The notes under the pieces: generated by a model | What the model was told of the DNA's origin: nothing | What the model saw: the letters and a program-made list of their open reading frames with translations, nothing else | The model's database searches: none | NCBI GenBank assembly: GCA_949825025.1 | Contig: CATKWE010000033.1 | Location: 17,596-81,595 of the forward strand | Direction: 5' to 3' | Length of the DNA stretch: 64,000 nucleotides | Origin: Siphlonurus alternatus | Lineage: Eukaryota; Arthropoda; Insecta; Ephemeroptera; Siphlonuridae | Part shown: positions 17,648 through 26,359 of the stretch, piece after piece | Layout of the letters: each line of letters begins with the position of its first letter | Numbering within the stretch: position 1 is the first letter of the stretch | Made by a program: the position numbers and the translations under genes

Positions 17648-18592
17648 TTGAGCAAAACAATTAACACTCTAGCAACTAGGCAAAAGAAAAGTAAGTTTAA
17701 CAACGACAGTTTAGCTGGCTTTTTGTTTGCATCGCCTTTTATTGTTGGTTTCTTGCTTTTTAATTTATACCCTATAATAATGTCTGCTTACTACAGCTTT
17801 ACAAACTTTAGCGCAATAAAAAAACCCGTCTTTATCGGGTTCGAGAACTATATAGATTTATTTAATGACCAATTATTTTACAAAAGCTTGTACAATACAA
17901 TATTTTACACTGTTTTTTCTGTTCCATTAATCATTATTATTTCTATTATCATCGCCTCTTTACTTAATATGAACATAAAGTTTAGATGTGCAGTGAGAGC
18001 TATATTTTTCATACCGTCAATTGTGCCGATTGTTGCTGGAACTATGATTTGGATATGGCTAATGGACCCAACAAACGGCTATATTAACAAATTCCTTGCT
18101 TTGTTTGGTATACCTGCTGTAAACTGGCTGGGTGACTATAAAGTAACAAAAATTTCGCTGATAGCTATGACATTATGGGGTATCGGCACGACTATTGTGC
18201 TGTTTTTGGCTGCCATACAGGATATACCAAAATCCACATTTGAGGCGGCAGACATAGATGGCGCTGGGGCTTTTAGTAAATTTATAAACATTACAATCCC
18301 TAGCATAGTACACATAATTTCTTATCAGATAATTTTAGCTGTAATAAACAGCTTTCAATACTTTACTCAAGCATATGTTATAATAGGTTCTCAGTCTGGA
18401 AAAGTAATTACAGGCAACGAAGGTGGACCGCAACAATCGTTACTTATGTACCCTCTATACTTGTTTTATAATGCTTTTAACAAGCTAAATATGGGCAAAG
18501 CATCTGCTATGTCATGGATTTTGTTTATAATCGTTGGTATCTTAACGTTTTTTATAATAAAATTATCAAAGAAGTGGTCGTTATACGATTAA
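17648..18592 (+). CDS. Sugar ABC transporter permease (MalF/UgpA type)
   Basis: 314 residues from TTG 17648 behind GAGGAAG. Six hydrophobic segments and the EAA loop (AADIDGAGAFSKFINITIPSI) mark a binding-protein-dependent carbohydrate permease. Inner membrane; pairs with the next gene. Located after a hairpin that may lower its expression relative to the binding protein. Confidence 0.9.
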   Translation: MSKTINTLATRQKKSKFNNDSLAGFLFASPFIVGFLLFNLYPIIMSAYYSFTNFSAIKKPVFIGFENYIDLFNDQLFYKSLYNTIFYTVFSVPLIIIISIIIASLLNMNIKFRCAVRAIFFIPSIVPIVAGTMIWIWLMDPTNGYINKFLALFGIPAVNWLGDYKVTKISLIAMTLWGIGTTIVLFLAAIQDIPKSTFEAADIDGAGAFSKFINITIPSIVHIISYQIILAVINSFQYFTQAYVIIGSQSGKVITGNEGGPQQSLLMYPLYLFYNAFNKLNMGKASAMSWILFIIVGILTFFIIKLSKKWSLYD

Positions 18593-18616
18593 TCATAAAA
18601 GGGTGGTCTTTCTAAA

Positions 18617-19435
18617 ATGGATAAATTCAAAAAGCAAATACCCAGTTTATCTGTGTATTTACTCGCTCTTGTTTTTCTTTTCCCCTTTGTGGTGATGGTG
18701 TCCACTTCATTAAAAAGTACTGAGGAGGCATTTGCCACAGGTTTTAATTTAATTCCAAATAATTTCGTATTAGATAATTATGTTACTGTTTTTAAAAAAA
18801 TTCCATTTGTAAGATATATGCTAAACACCCTTGTTGTTACGGGTGCTAACGTTTTGGGCACCGTTATCGTAACGCCTATGGTAGCTTATTCCCTTTCAAA
18901 ACTTAATTGGCGTGGGAAGGGTTTTGTACAATTTTTGGCAGTTGTCACTTTATTAGTGCCTTATACATCTGTAATGGTACCTCTCTATAAATTTTGGGTT
19001 TCATTAGGCTTAGTTGGCACTTTTTGGCCTCTTATAATCCCATCATTTTTTGGGTATCCCTACTACATTATTGTACTTAGGCAATTTATGCTAAGCTTGC
19101 CAGATGAGCTTTTTGAAGCGGCAAAAATTGATGGGTGCAACCAACTTCAAAGGTTTACGCATATCGCATTACCACTTTCTAAATCTGGTATACTTACAAT
19201 AACAATCTTTTCGTTTCTGTTTACATTTTCAGATTTCTTAGGACCGTTGCTTTACTTAAACGATGAAAAGTTGTACACTCTTTCACTAGGTTTACAGTCG
19301 TTCATGGGAGAACATACTGTTGATTGGACAGGGCTTATGGCAGCATCTACGTTGTTCATATTACCAGTTTTGATATTGTTTGCCTTTTCTGAAAAGTATT
19401 TTATTGAAGGAATTTCCACTACTGGTATCAAATAA
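18617..19435 (+). CDS. Carbohydrate ABC transporter permease (MalG type)
   Basis: 272 residues, six membrane segments, EAA loop (EAAKIDGCNQLQRFTHIALPLS). Second membrane subunit of the sugar importer, 24 bp after the first. Its stop codon TAA at 19433-19435 is the first base triplet of repeat R1 copy b, so the repeat has fixed the 3' end of this gene. Confidence 0.9.
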   Translation: MDKFKKQIPSLSVYLLALVFLFPFVVMVSTSLKSTEEAFATGFNLIPNNFVLDNYVTVFKKIPFVRYMLNTLVVTGANVLGTVIVTPMVAYSLSKLNWRGKGFVQFLAVVTLLVPYTSVMVPLYKFWVSLGLVGTFWPLIIPSFFGYPYYIIVLRQFMLSLPDELFEAAKIDGCNQLQRFTHIALPLSKSGILTITIFSFLFTFSDFLGPLLYLNDEKLYTLSLGLQSFMGEHTVDWTGLMAASTLFILPVLILFAFSEKYFIEGISTTGIK

Positions 19436-19548
19436 TAGAGTTCTTGCGTAATTACTTTCGCAATTACAGCTCATCACGCAATTAATGAAACTTCTTGCGA
19501 AATTCCCCTTGAAAAATCAGGAATTTTGTAATTTCGCAAGAAGTCTAA
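19433..19548. repeat. R1 copy b
   Basis: Inverse orientation to copy a; begins TAATAGAGTTCTTGCG and ends TTTCGCAAGAAGTCTA. Its first three bases are the stop codon of the MalG-type permease. Confidence 0.8.
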
Positions 19549-19557
19549 TAACGAAAA

Positions 19558-19612
19558 CACACAAAATGAAGCCCCATATTTTCACTTAAAATATGGGGCT
19601 TCATTTTGTGTG
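19558..19612. terminator. 25-bp perfect hairpin, bidirectional terminator
   Basis: Arms 19558-19582 and 19588-19612 (core AAGCCCCATATTTT / AAAATATGGGGCTT) with a five-base loop. Lies between the convergent sugar operon and tetR-like gene. Confidence 0.75.
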
Positions 19613-19742
19613 GAGCAAGTGACACTTTTTATTAAAAACACTACATATATAGCATCTTGAACACTCAATACTATTATTGATTTTTTGTCAATTCATTTAA
19701 GTGAGAATAGTATAAGTTTGGGAAGAAAAAAAATTATTTCCT

Positions 19743-20447
19743 TTAATCCTCGTCATCCTCCAATTGCAACATTTCATCGAACAAATAATGATTTATATCA
19801 AAAAAGAGAGTATCTCTATTCATGACAATATCAGCCAGATTTCTATTGTGACTAAACTCAACGATAAACGAGTAAGCAGTTCTGGCTAAAACGTGAGCTA
19901 CAAATTCTGCATTAACTTTTCTTATTTTACCAGCATCTATAAGTTTGTTTAGTACTCTTTGGATGTATTTCGGATCTTCTCTAAAGAAATAAAGTGCTAA
20001 AAGTTCATAGGCAATTCTTTCGTTGTACTGCTCCATAATAGCTATTCTAAAGATTTTTCTCATCATATCTGAAACTTCTAAAGGAAACACTTGTTCCCAG
20101 TCTAAAAAATAAATCAAAAACTCCCTAGCGTTCATATATTTGAGTGCTTCATTCATTTCCTCGTCTGAATATGAATTACTAACCTGCATACTTTTATAAC
20201 AATCAAAAATCACAACTAAAAGTTCATGTTTTGATTTGAAGTGGTTATAAATGGACGGTTGAGCAATACCAACACCTTTGGCTAAATCTCTCATAGAAAC
20301 ATTTGAATAACCTTTTTTGGAAAATAAATCTATAGCAACATCTAGTATTTTTTGTTTTGTCGGCTGATCATAGAATTGTATTCTTGGACATTTCTTTTTT
20401 AAAAACCTAACACTTTTTCCCTCTTTAGTTTTTCTTTCATTTGTCAT
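19743..20447 (-). CDS. TetR/AcrR-family transcriptional regulator
   Basis: 234 residues. TetR HTH at about 27-75 (ILDVAIDLFSKKGYSNVSMRDLAKGVGIAQPSIYNHFKSK, key parts LFSKKGYSNVSM and SIYNHFKSKHEL). The start is ATG behind GAGGGG. The C-terminal ligand domain gives no hint of ligand. Several Spo0A-box-like sites lie 100-170 bases upstream, so expression may follow Spo0A~P. No efflux gene is adjacent. Confidence 0.85.
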   Translation of the reverse strand: MTNERKTKEGKSVRFLKKKCPRIQFYDQPTKQKILDVAIDLFSKKGYSNVSMRDLAKGVGIAQPSIYNHFKSKHELLVVIFDCYKSMQVSNSYSDEEMNEALKYMNAREFLIYFLDWEQVFPLEVSDMMRKIFRIAIMEQYNERIAYELLALYFFREDPKYIQRVLNKLIDAGKIRKVNAEFVAHVLARTAYSFIVEFSHNRNLADIVMNRDTLFFDINHYLFDEMLQLEDDED

Positions 20448-20553
20448 ACAATACCCCTCAATAGCACTTTATAATCAAAGTTATTTTACCATATAATCAG
20501 TTTAAATTCTATAGTAAAATAAAAACAAATATAAACGGAAATTGACTCTAAAA

Positions 20554-20620
20554 TCGACATTTTAGATACTATTTACAAAATTGTCGAAATATTATTTAAG
20601 AAATGTCGATTAATGTCGAA
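20554..20620. promoter_or_regulatory. Cluster of four Spo0A (0A) boxes
   Basis: TGTCGAA at 20582-20588 and 20614-20620, TGTCGAT at 20604-20610, and an inverted TGTCGAT at 20560-20554. Consensus 0A box is TGNCGAA. Spacings of 22 and 10 bases put the direct copies on one face of the helix. They lie between spo0A and the TetR gene, upstream of the latter. Confidence 0.6.
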
Positions 20621-20690
20621 AATAACATTTATTCTATTGGTGGTATTGTTACAATTGCACTCATTAAAGCAACATAAATCTCAAATAACT

Positions 20691-21470
20691 TTAGCTTGCT
20701 TTTAATTCAAGGCGCAATCTATCAGATATTAATGCAATAAATTCGCTGTTTGTTGGTTTTCCTTTGTGATTGTTAATTGTGTAGCCAAATATATTATCAA
20801 TTGCATCTATTTTGCCTCTATTCCATGCAACTTCTATAGCATGTCTAATAGCTCTTTCCACTCTGCTTGGAGTTGTATTGCATTTTTTTGCTATACAAGG
20901 ATAAAGTTCTTTTGTTATGTAGTTCAAAACATCAATATCAACTACCGCCATCATTATAGCTTCTCTCATATAGTTGTATCCTCTTATGTGTGCCGGAACA
21001 CCTATTTCATGCAAAATATTAGTCACTTTAGCTTCTAGGCTAACAGAGCTAGATATTTTACTTTTCTCATCTTTATTATTTTTCACAATAGTTTGTGATT
21101 GTTTAATTCTTTCTACTAACGAATCCATATCAAACGGTTTAGTCAAATAAAAATCCGCACCCGATTCCAACGCTTTTTGTGATATCGAATCTTGATTCAT
21201 AGCTGAAATCATTATGCTATAAATTTTATTATCTATTTCCGAACTTTTCTTAATTTTGTCCAAAAGTCCAAATCCATCAAGTCTTGGCATTATTCCATCA
21301 ATCAATAATACATTAGGTCTGTAGTTTTTTATTTTTTCAAAAGCTTCATAGCCATCATGGGCTATTGCAACAATTTCAAAATCTGTCGTTTTTTCTAAAT
21401 AATTTACCAAAATATCGCAAAAATCCTTATTATCATCAACAATTAAAATTTTAGTAACCTCTGAATTCAT
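20691..21470 (-). CDS. spo0A: Sporulation master regulator Spo0A
   Basis: 259 residues. Receiver domain 1-125: acidic pocket DDN near residue 11, phospho-acceptor Asp in [12 protein letters not shown], Thr/Lys switch (SAMNQD, TKPF). Linker, then the Spo0A C-terminal domain ([24 protein letters not shown]; parts HEIGVPAHI and [18 protein letters not shown] form the HTH). Controls entry into sporulation. Divergent from spoIIAA with 266 bp between, an arrangement that would let one control region serve both. Confidence 0.97.
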   Translation of the reverse strand: MNSEVTKILIVDDNKDFCDILVNYLEKTTDFEIVAIAHDGYEAFEKIKNYRPNVLLIDGIMPRLDGFGLLDKIKKSSEIDNKIYSIMISAMNQDSISQKALESGADFYLTKPFDMDSLVERIKQSQTIVKNNKDEKSKISSSVSLEAKVTNILHEIGVPAHIRGYNYMREAIMMAVVDIDVLNYITKELYPCIAKKCNTTPSRVERAIRHAIEVAWNRGKIDAIDNIFGYTINNHKGKPTNSEFIALISDRLRLELKAS

Positions 21471-21598
21471 AAAAATCTCCCCTAAAAATTATTATATATT
21501 TGGGAAACACACCCAAATTTGGTAGCAATTACCAATTGAATTTATTATATTACAATATTTTTATAAAATCAAGCTTTTTTTCTTTTTTTATAATAATA

Positions 21599-21657
21599 TT
21601 GACAAAAAGATTTTTTTGTCAAAAAAGGCAAATTAATTTTTAATTTTTACGACAAAA
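21599..21657. promoter_or_regulatory. 0A-box-like sites between spo0A and spoIIAA
   Basis: TTGACAAAAA at 21599-21608 faces TTTTTTGTCAA at 21612-21622, forming a dyad, and CGACAAAA at 21650-21657 is the complement of TTTTGTCG. These are near-consensus 0A boxes in the shared upstream region of spo0A and the spoIIA operon. I cannot place a sigma-H promoter with confidence. Confidence 0.45.
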
Positions 21658-21736
21658 TATGGTTGTTTTTTGCAAGTAAAAGCTATAAAATGTTAATAAA
21701 AAAGTGACCATATGTAGTATTTGAGGAGGATTTTTC

Positions 21737-22081
21737 TTGATTAGTGTTGCCAAAGATGAAAAAAACTTAATCGTCATAATAGATGGAGAAATAGACCATC
21801 ATACTTCTTCTGAATTTAAAGAAGTAATTGATATGGAGTTTAGTAAAAAGAATTTAAAAAATGTAATTTTTGATTTTAAAAATGTAACTTTTATGGATAG
21901 CTCCGGAATTGGTCTTATTATTGGCAGATATAAAAACGCCCAAAAGAAGATGGGACAAGTTATTATTTACAATGTTAATGACGATTTATCACGTTTAATA
22001 GAAATTTCTGGACTTAAAAAAATTATTAAAATAGTTAGTTCACGTGATGAAGCTTTTGCGTTAACAAAATCTTTTAATTAG
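21737..22081 (+). CDS. spoIIAA: Anti-sigma F factor antagonist SpoIIAA
   Basis: 114 residues from TTG 21737 behind GAGGAGG. STAS domain with the phosphorylatable Ser in FMDSSGIGLIIGRY. Unphosphorylated SpoIIAA pulls SpoIIAB off sigma-F in the forespore. First gene of spoIIAA-spoIIAB-sigF. Confidence 0.96.
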   Translation: MISVAKDEKNLIVIIDGEIDHHTSSEFKEVIDMEFSKKNLKNVIFDFKNVTFMDSSGIGLIIGRYKNAQKKMGQVIIYNVNDDLSRLIEISGLKKIIKIVSSRDEAFALTKSFN

Positions 22082-22095
22082 CCGGGGGTATGTTT

Positions 22096-22533
22096 ATGAA
22101 ATTAAATGAAGTTAATATAGAAATGGATAGCAACTCTTCTAATGAAAGTTTTGCAAGAATTTGTGTTTCGGCTTTTGTAGCTCCTTTAAACCCATTAGTC
22201 TCAGAAATTTTAGATATTAAAACCGCCGTTTCGGAAGCTGTAACTAATTGTATAATTCATGGTTACGAAAATAACGCCGGCAAAATTTACATAAACTTAA
22301 AACTTATAAATGATGAACTTACTGTCAGTATTAAAGATTTAGGAGTTGGTATAAAAGATATTTCCGAAGCTACAACGCCTCTATTTACATCAAAACCTCA
22401 CCTTGAAAGGTCTGGACTTGGCTTTACAGTTATGACTTCTTTTATGGATGATGTTAAAATCAATTCATCTTTAGGAGTTGGCACAGAAATAGTTATGAAA
22501 AAAAAGATTAAATGCGACTCTTGTCAGGAGTGA
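22096..22533 (+). CDS. spoIIAB: Anti-sigma F factor / kinase SpoIIAB
   Basis: 145 residues from ATG 22096, seven bases after GGGGGT; the ATG two codons earlier is too close to that site. HATPase fold: N box (AVSEAVTNCIIHGYEN), G1 (DLGVGI), G2 (SGLGFTVM). Binds sigma-F and phosphorylates SpoIIAA. Confidence 0.96.
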   Translation: MKLNEVNIEMDSNSSNESFARICVSAFVAPLNPLVSEILDIKTAVSEAVTNCIIHGYENNAGKIYINLKLINDELTVSIKDLGVGIKDISEATTPLFTSKPHLERSGLGFTVMTSFMDDVKINSSLGVGTEIVMKKKIKCDSCQE

Positions 22534-22539
22534 TTTAGA

Positions 22540-23262
22540 TTGGACAGAACTCTTGAGCTAATTTTAAAGGTTCAACATGGCGATGAAGAAAGCAAAGAAA
22601 TTTTAATTAGGGAAAATACTGGTTTAATCTGGAGCGTCGTTAAAAGATTTTTAGGGCGTGGATATGAAGCAGAAGACCTTTATCAAATAGGTTCAATTGG
22701 GCTTTTAAAAAGCATTTTGAAATTTGATTTAAGCTTTGAAGTTAAATTTTCGACATATGCTATACCTATGATTATCGGAGAAATAAAAAGATTTTTAAGA
22801 GATGACGGAATTATAAAAGTTTCTCGTCCTCTAAAAGAAATAGCTATAAAAGCCAAATATGTTCGAGAAGAGCTTACTAATAAAAAAGGTGAATGCCCTA
22901 CTATTAACGAGCTTGCAAAAGAAATAGGTATATGTGTTGAAGAATTAGTAGAAGCGCTTGACGCATCTAAAGAAGTTGAATCTTTGTATCAAGTTGTGCA
23001 TCAAGGGGAAGGAGGAACTATTTATTTAATAGACAAGCTTGAACAACTAGAAAGCCCTGGCGACGATATGGTAGACTCTTTGGCTTTAAAAGAAGTCATA
23101 AACAAGCTTGACCAAAAAGAACAACAAATAGTTATGTTACGTTATTTTGAAGATAAAACTCAAACAGAAGTTGCAAAGGAAATTGGCGTTTCACAGGTTC
23201 AGGTTTCTAGGCTTGAAAAGAAAGTTTTAAAAACCTTGCGAAAATATTTAGAGGTATTATGA
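22540..23262 (+). CDS. sigF: RNA polymerase sigma-F factor
   Basis: 240 residues from TTG 22540 (AGGAG upstream). Region 2 (EDLYQIGSIGLLKSILKFD, FSTYAIPMIIGEIKRFLRDDG split over 2.1-2.4), region 3, and region 4 HTH (TQTEVAKEIGVSQVQVSRLEK). First forespore-specific sigma factor. No spoVA genes follow, unlike in some clostridia; a long hairpin ends the operon. Confidence 0.96.
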   Translation: MDRTLELILKVQHGDEESKEILIRENTGLIWSVVKRFLGRGYEAEDLYQIGSIGLLKSILKFDLSFEVKFSTYAIPMIIGEIKRFLRDDGIIKVSRPLKEIAIKAKYVREELTNKKGECPTINELAKEIGICVEELVEALDASKEVESLYQVVHQGEGGTIYLIDKLEQLESPGDDMVDSLALKEVINKLDQKEQQIVMLRYFEDKTQTEVAKEIGVSQVQVSRLEKKVLKTLRKYLEVL

Positions 23263-23297
23263 GCGAATGAAATTTATCATTCGCTTTTAATACCTCT
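23251..23297. terminator. Terminator of spoIIA operon
   Basis: GAGGTATTA..AGCGAATG pairs with CATTCGCTTT..TAATACCTC; the inner stem AGCGAATG/CATTCGCT is followed by T residues. The arm overlaps the last sigF codons. Confidence 0.7.
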
Positions 23298-23387
23298 GTT
23301 TCGACTTTTTAAGAGATAGAGATAAAACTGTTGGCTATGCCCACACACGCCACTTTTGTAAAAGTGGGCAAAACTTTTATCTTTATA

Positions 23388-24515
23388 TTAGTCTTTTGTT
23401 TGCATACCTTTAACAGTAACATTTCCCTGCTTCATATTCGCTTTGTTTATTTTAATGTTAAATTTTTTCTCGATTTTTGTTAAGTGCCTAATTTCTGATG
23501 ATGTAGCGATATTAACAACAGAACCCGTTTTACCCATTCTTCCAATTCTTCCCGCTCTATGAAGATAAATCAAAGGATTTTCGCAAATTTCAAAATTAAT
23601 TACATGTGACAATTCGCTAATATCAAGACCTCTTGATGCTATATCAGTAGTTAAAAGCAAAACCGAAGAGCTGTTTTTAAAAGTTCTAAGCATTTCATGT
23701 CTTTCCATCTTCTTCAAATTACTATGCAAGCAAAAAGCTCTAATTTGATGAAAATTCAAACGTTTAGCAAGGTTTTCCATATCTTCTTGGTTGTTTATAA
23801 AAACCAAGCCTCTATTAATTTTCTCACCATGAAAAACTTTCCTCAAAATTTCAATCTTATCTCTTTCCTCGCAAACAAACATATAGTGAGAAATACTTTC
23901 TGGAATTGCATTTTTCTTATTAATTTTTATAACTTTTAAGTTTTTACTAATACTTTCAGCTTTTTCTACAGCATCATTTTCCATAGTCGCAGAAAAAAAC
24001 AAAAGCTGTCTGTCTTTTTGTGTTAATTTTACAACTTGTTCTAGTTGTGAAAAATTAGTATCGTCAAGCATTCTATCTGCTTCGTCAATAACAATAGTTT
24101 TAACATAATGCGCCGACAATTTTTTTAGATTTTTAATTTCTAAAATTCTTCCACAAGAACCGATAATTATTTTAGGCTTTTTCTTTAAAGACTCGATTTG
24201 CCTATTTATATTCGCCCCCCCTATTATAAGAGCAGAGCTATCTTTTTCAATACTTTCGCAAACTTTATGAACTTGGTGAGAAAGTTCTTGTGTTGGCGTA
24301 ATTATTATTGCTTGTGGCGATTTTATAGACGGGTCTATCTTGTCTAAAATCGGCAGTAAGTAGGCAAGCGTTTTTCCGCTCCCTGTTTGGGAAACAAAAA
24401 CGCAGTCTTCCCCTTCTGTAATAGGCGTAAATGCCTCTTTTTGTATTTCTGTTGGCTCTGTTATGTTTAAAGCTTTAAGCTTGTCTATATATTTTACAGG
24501 AAAATTATAATCCAT
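23388..24515 (-). CDS. DEAD-box RNA helicase
   Basis: 375 residues from ATG 24515, six bases after AGAGG. Motifs in order: Q motif (EPTEIQKEAF), I (SQTGSGKT), Ia (PTQELSHQ), II (IDEADRML), III (SATMEN), IV-V (TDIASRGLDI), VI (HRAGRIGRMG). It has both RecA-like domains but lacks a long C-terminal extension, close to the CshB/YfmL type. Acts in RNA remodelling or ribosome assembly. Convergent with sigF. Confidence 0.92.
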   Translation of the reverse strand: MDYNFPVKYIDKLKALNITEPTEIQKEAFTPITEGEDCVFVSQTGSGKTLAYLLPILDKIDPSIKSPQAIIITPTQELSHQVHKVCESIEKDSSALIIGGANINRQIESLKKKPKIIIGSCGRILEIKNLKKLSAHYVKTIVIDEADRMLDDTNFSQLEQVVKLTQKDRQLLFFSATMENDAVEKAESISKNLKVIKINKKNAIPESISHYMFVCEERDKIEILRKVFHGEKINRGLVFINNQEDMENLAKRLNFHQIRAFCLHSNLKKMERHEMLRTFKNSSSVLLLTTDIASRGLDISELSHVINFEICENPLIYLHRAGRIGRMGKTGSVVNIATSSEIRHLTKIEKKFNIKINKANMKQGNVTVKGMQTKD

Positions 24516-24655
24516 TTTTAACCTCTGTTCTTCAAATAATATTAAGTATATCATGCCTATTTATTAGTGTCAAATTCAATATAATCAATTTATTTCGCTT
24601 GTTTTGCAAAACATAGGAATAATAATTAATTTTAAGGTAAAAATAGTTTTAATTA

Positions 24656-24698
24656 TATAGCAATTCCTTTTTACATATATAAATTTGGAATTGCTCTA
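24656..24698. repeat. R2 copy b, short form
   Basis: Ends TATAGCAATTCC and GGAATTGCTCTA are inverted repeats around a 19-base AT core. Lies directly before the spoVAF ribosome site. Confidence 0.6.
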
Positions 24699-24712
24699 AA
24701 GGTGGTGAAGTA

Positions 24713-26116
24713 TTGATAATTGACAAAAACTTAACGAAAACTAAAGAAGATTTAAAAACTCACTTTAACATAGGAAAAAGTTTTGATATTGTTGGCAGAG
24801 AACTCGTTGTCGGTGGTGTTGAAGCTTATATGGTTATGATAGACGGTTTTGCCAAAGATGATATGCTTCTGCATATTACCTCAAGACTTCAAAGAATAGA
24901 ATATTTTTCTGGTTCTTTAAGCGCTCCTCTTCTAATAAAATCCTTTATTGGCTATATGGAGGCAGAAGAAGTTGACGATTTCAGCAAAATCGAAGATTTT
25001 ATTTTATCAGGGGCAATAGCTCTTTTTGTGGATTCGCTTGAATGTGCAATTATAATTGACGCAAGGACATATCCTGTACGCTCGCCTCAAGAACCTGATT
25101 TAGAGAAAGTCTCAAGAGGCCCTAGAGATGGCTTTGTGGAAACTATTATTTTTAACACTGCTTTAATTAGAAGAAGAATAAAAGACCCTAATTTGATTTT
25201 TGAAATAAAAACTGTAGGCAAGCAATCGAAGACCAACGTAGTTATGGCTTATATGCAAAATAATTGTGAAAAAGAATATGTTGAACAAATAAGCAAAAAA
25301 ATAGATGCAATTAAAGTTAAATCTTTGGTAATGGCAGAAAAATCTCTTGTAGAGCTACTTATTGAAAAAAAATGGTGGAACCCTCTTCCACAAGCGAGAT
25401 TTACAGAAAGACCAGACGTTGCCGCTTCACACTTACTAGAAGGTCATTTAATTATTATGGTTGACACAACTCCAAGTGTTATAATTCTTCCTACTACAAT
25501 TTTTCATTTCACACAGCATGCAGAAGACTATTACCAAAATGTTTTTATCGGAACATATTTAAGATGGGTTAGATTTGCCATAATGATTTTGTCTTTAGTC
25601 CTAACTCCTTTGTGGCTGTTAGTTGCACAAAACCCAGAATTATTGCCACAAAGTTTAGAATTCATAGGACCTGAGAAACACGGCACCATACCACTTCTAG
25701 TGCAATTTTTGGTGCTAGAATTTGGTATTGACGTGCTTAGGCTTTCTTCAATCCACACCCCCAGCAGTTTATCTACTTCTTTAGGCATTATCGGCGGTCT
25801 TATGTTAGGGCAAATGGCAATTGATGTCGGTTGGTTTATACCAGAGACTGTGCTTTATATGTCTATCGTAGGAATCGGAACTTTCGCCACCCCTAGCCTT
25901 GAATTTGCTATGGCTATAAGAATTTTCAGGCTTTTTCTTCTTATATTAACAGGTGTTTTCCATATACCAGGGTTTATTATCGGACTTATTATAGAATTTT
26001 CAATTTTAGCGTTTACAAAAAACGGAAGCAAGAGAAGTTTTTTGTGGCCTTTAATCCCTCTAAACTTAAAAGCGCTTGGTCATGTCATTTTCCGCTCGCC
26101 AACGCCTAAAAAATAA
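24713..26116 (+). CDS. spoVAF: Spore germination/stage V protein SpoVAF (GerA family)
   Basis: 467 residues from TTG 24713 behind GGTGG. GerA/SpoVAF domain: soluble N-terminal half (GREQVV-like block GRELVVGGVEAYMVMIDG, SRGPRDGFVETIIFNTALIRRRI) and four or so membrane helices from about 285 on. The N-terminus and VEAYMVMIDGF favour SpoVAF over the germinant receptor A subunits. Works in the spore inner membrane in germination. It stands alone without spoVAA-E or a GerB/GerC partner. Confidence 0.85.
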   Translation: MIIDKNLTKTKEDLKTHFNIGKSFDIVGRELVVGGVEAYMVMIDGFAKDDMLLHITSRLQRIEYFSGSLSAPLLIKSFIGYMEAEEVDDFSKIEDFILSGAIALFVDSLECAIIIDARTYPVRSPQEPDLEKVSRGPRDGFVETIIFNTALIRRRIKDPNLIFEIKTVGKQSKTNVVMAYMQNNCEKEYVEQISKKIDAIKVKSLVMAEKSLVELLIEKKWWNPLPQARFTERPDVAASHLLEGHLIIMVDTTPSVIILPTTIFHFTQHAEDYYQNVFIGTYLRWVRFAIMILSLVLTPLWLLVAQNPELLPQSLEFIGPEKHGTIPLLVQFLVLEFGIDVLRLSSIHTPSSLSTSLGIIGGLMLGQMAIDVGWFIPETVLYMSIVGIGTFATPSLEFAMAIRIFRLFLLILTGVFHIPGFIIGLIIEFSILAFTKNGSKRSFLWPLIPLNLKALGHVIFRSPTPKK

Positions 26117-26213
26117 GGTTTGAGCTCTTTTTAAAAATTTTTTTAATTTTTTTTTAAAAAACACTTGCAAATTTTTAAATTTAATGTTACAATGTGTCTT
26201 GTCAATTTGAGGA

Positions 26214-26296
26214 GCCCGAGTGGCGGAATGGCAGACGCAAAGGACTTAAAATCCTTCGGGGGCAACCCCGTGCCGGTTCGAGTCCGGCTTCGGGCA
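26214..26296 (+). tRNA. tRNA-Leu (anticodon TAA)
   Basis: 83 bases, class II. Acceptor GCCCGAG pairs with TTCGGGC, D arm GTGGCGGAATGGCAGACGC, anticodon loop CTTAAAA, long variable arm CGGGGGCAACCCCGT and T arm with GGTTCGAGTCC. CCA is not encoded. Confidence 0.96.
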
Positions 26297-26300
26297 TAAA

Positions 26301-26330
26301 AAACAACAGTATATCTGTTGTTTTTTTCTT
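26301..26330 (+). terminator. Terminator after tRNA-Leu
   Basis: AAACAACAG-TATAT-CTGTTGTTT followed by a T run. Confidence 0.85.
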
Positions 26331-26359
26331 TTTCAGGATATTTTAAGGTAGGTGGTATT

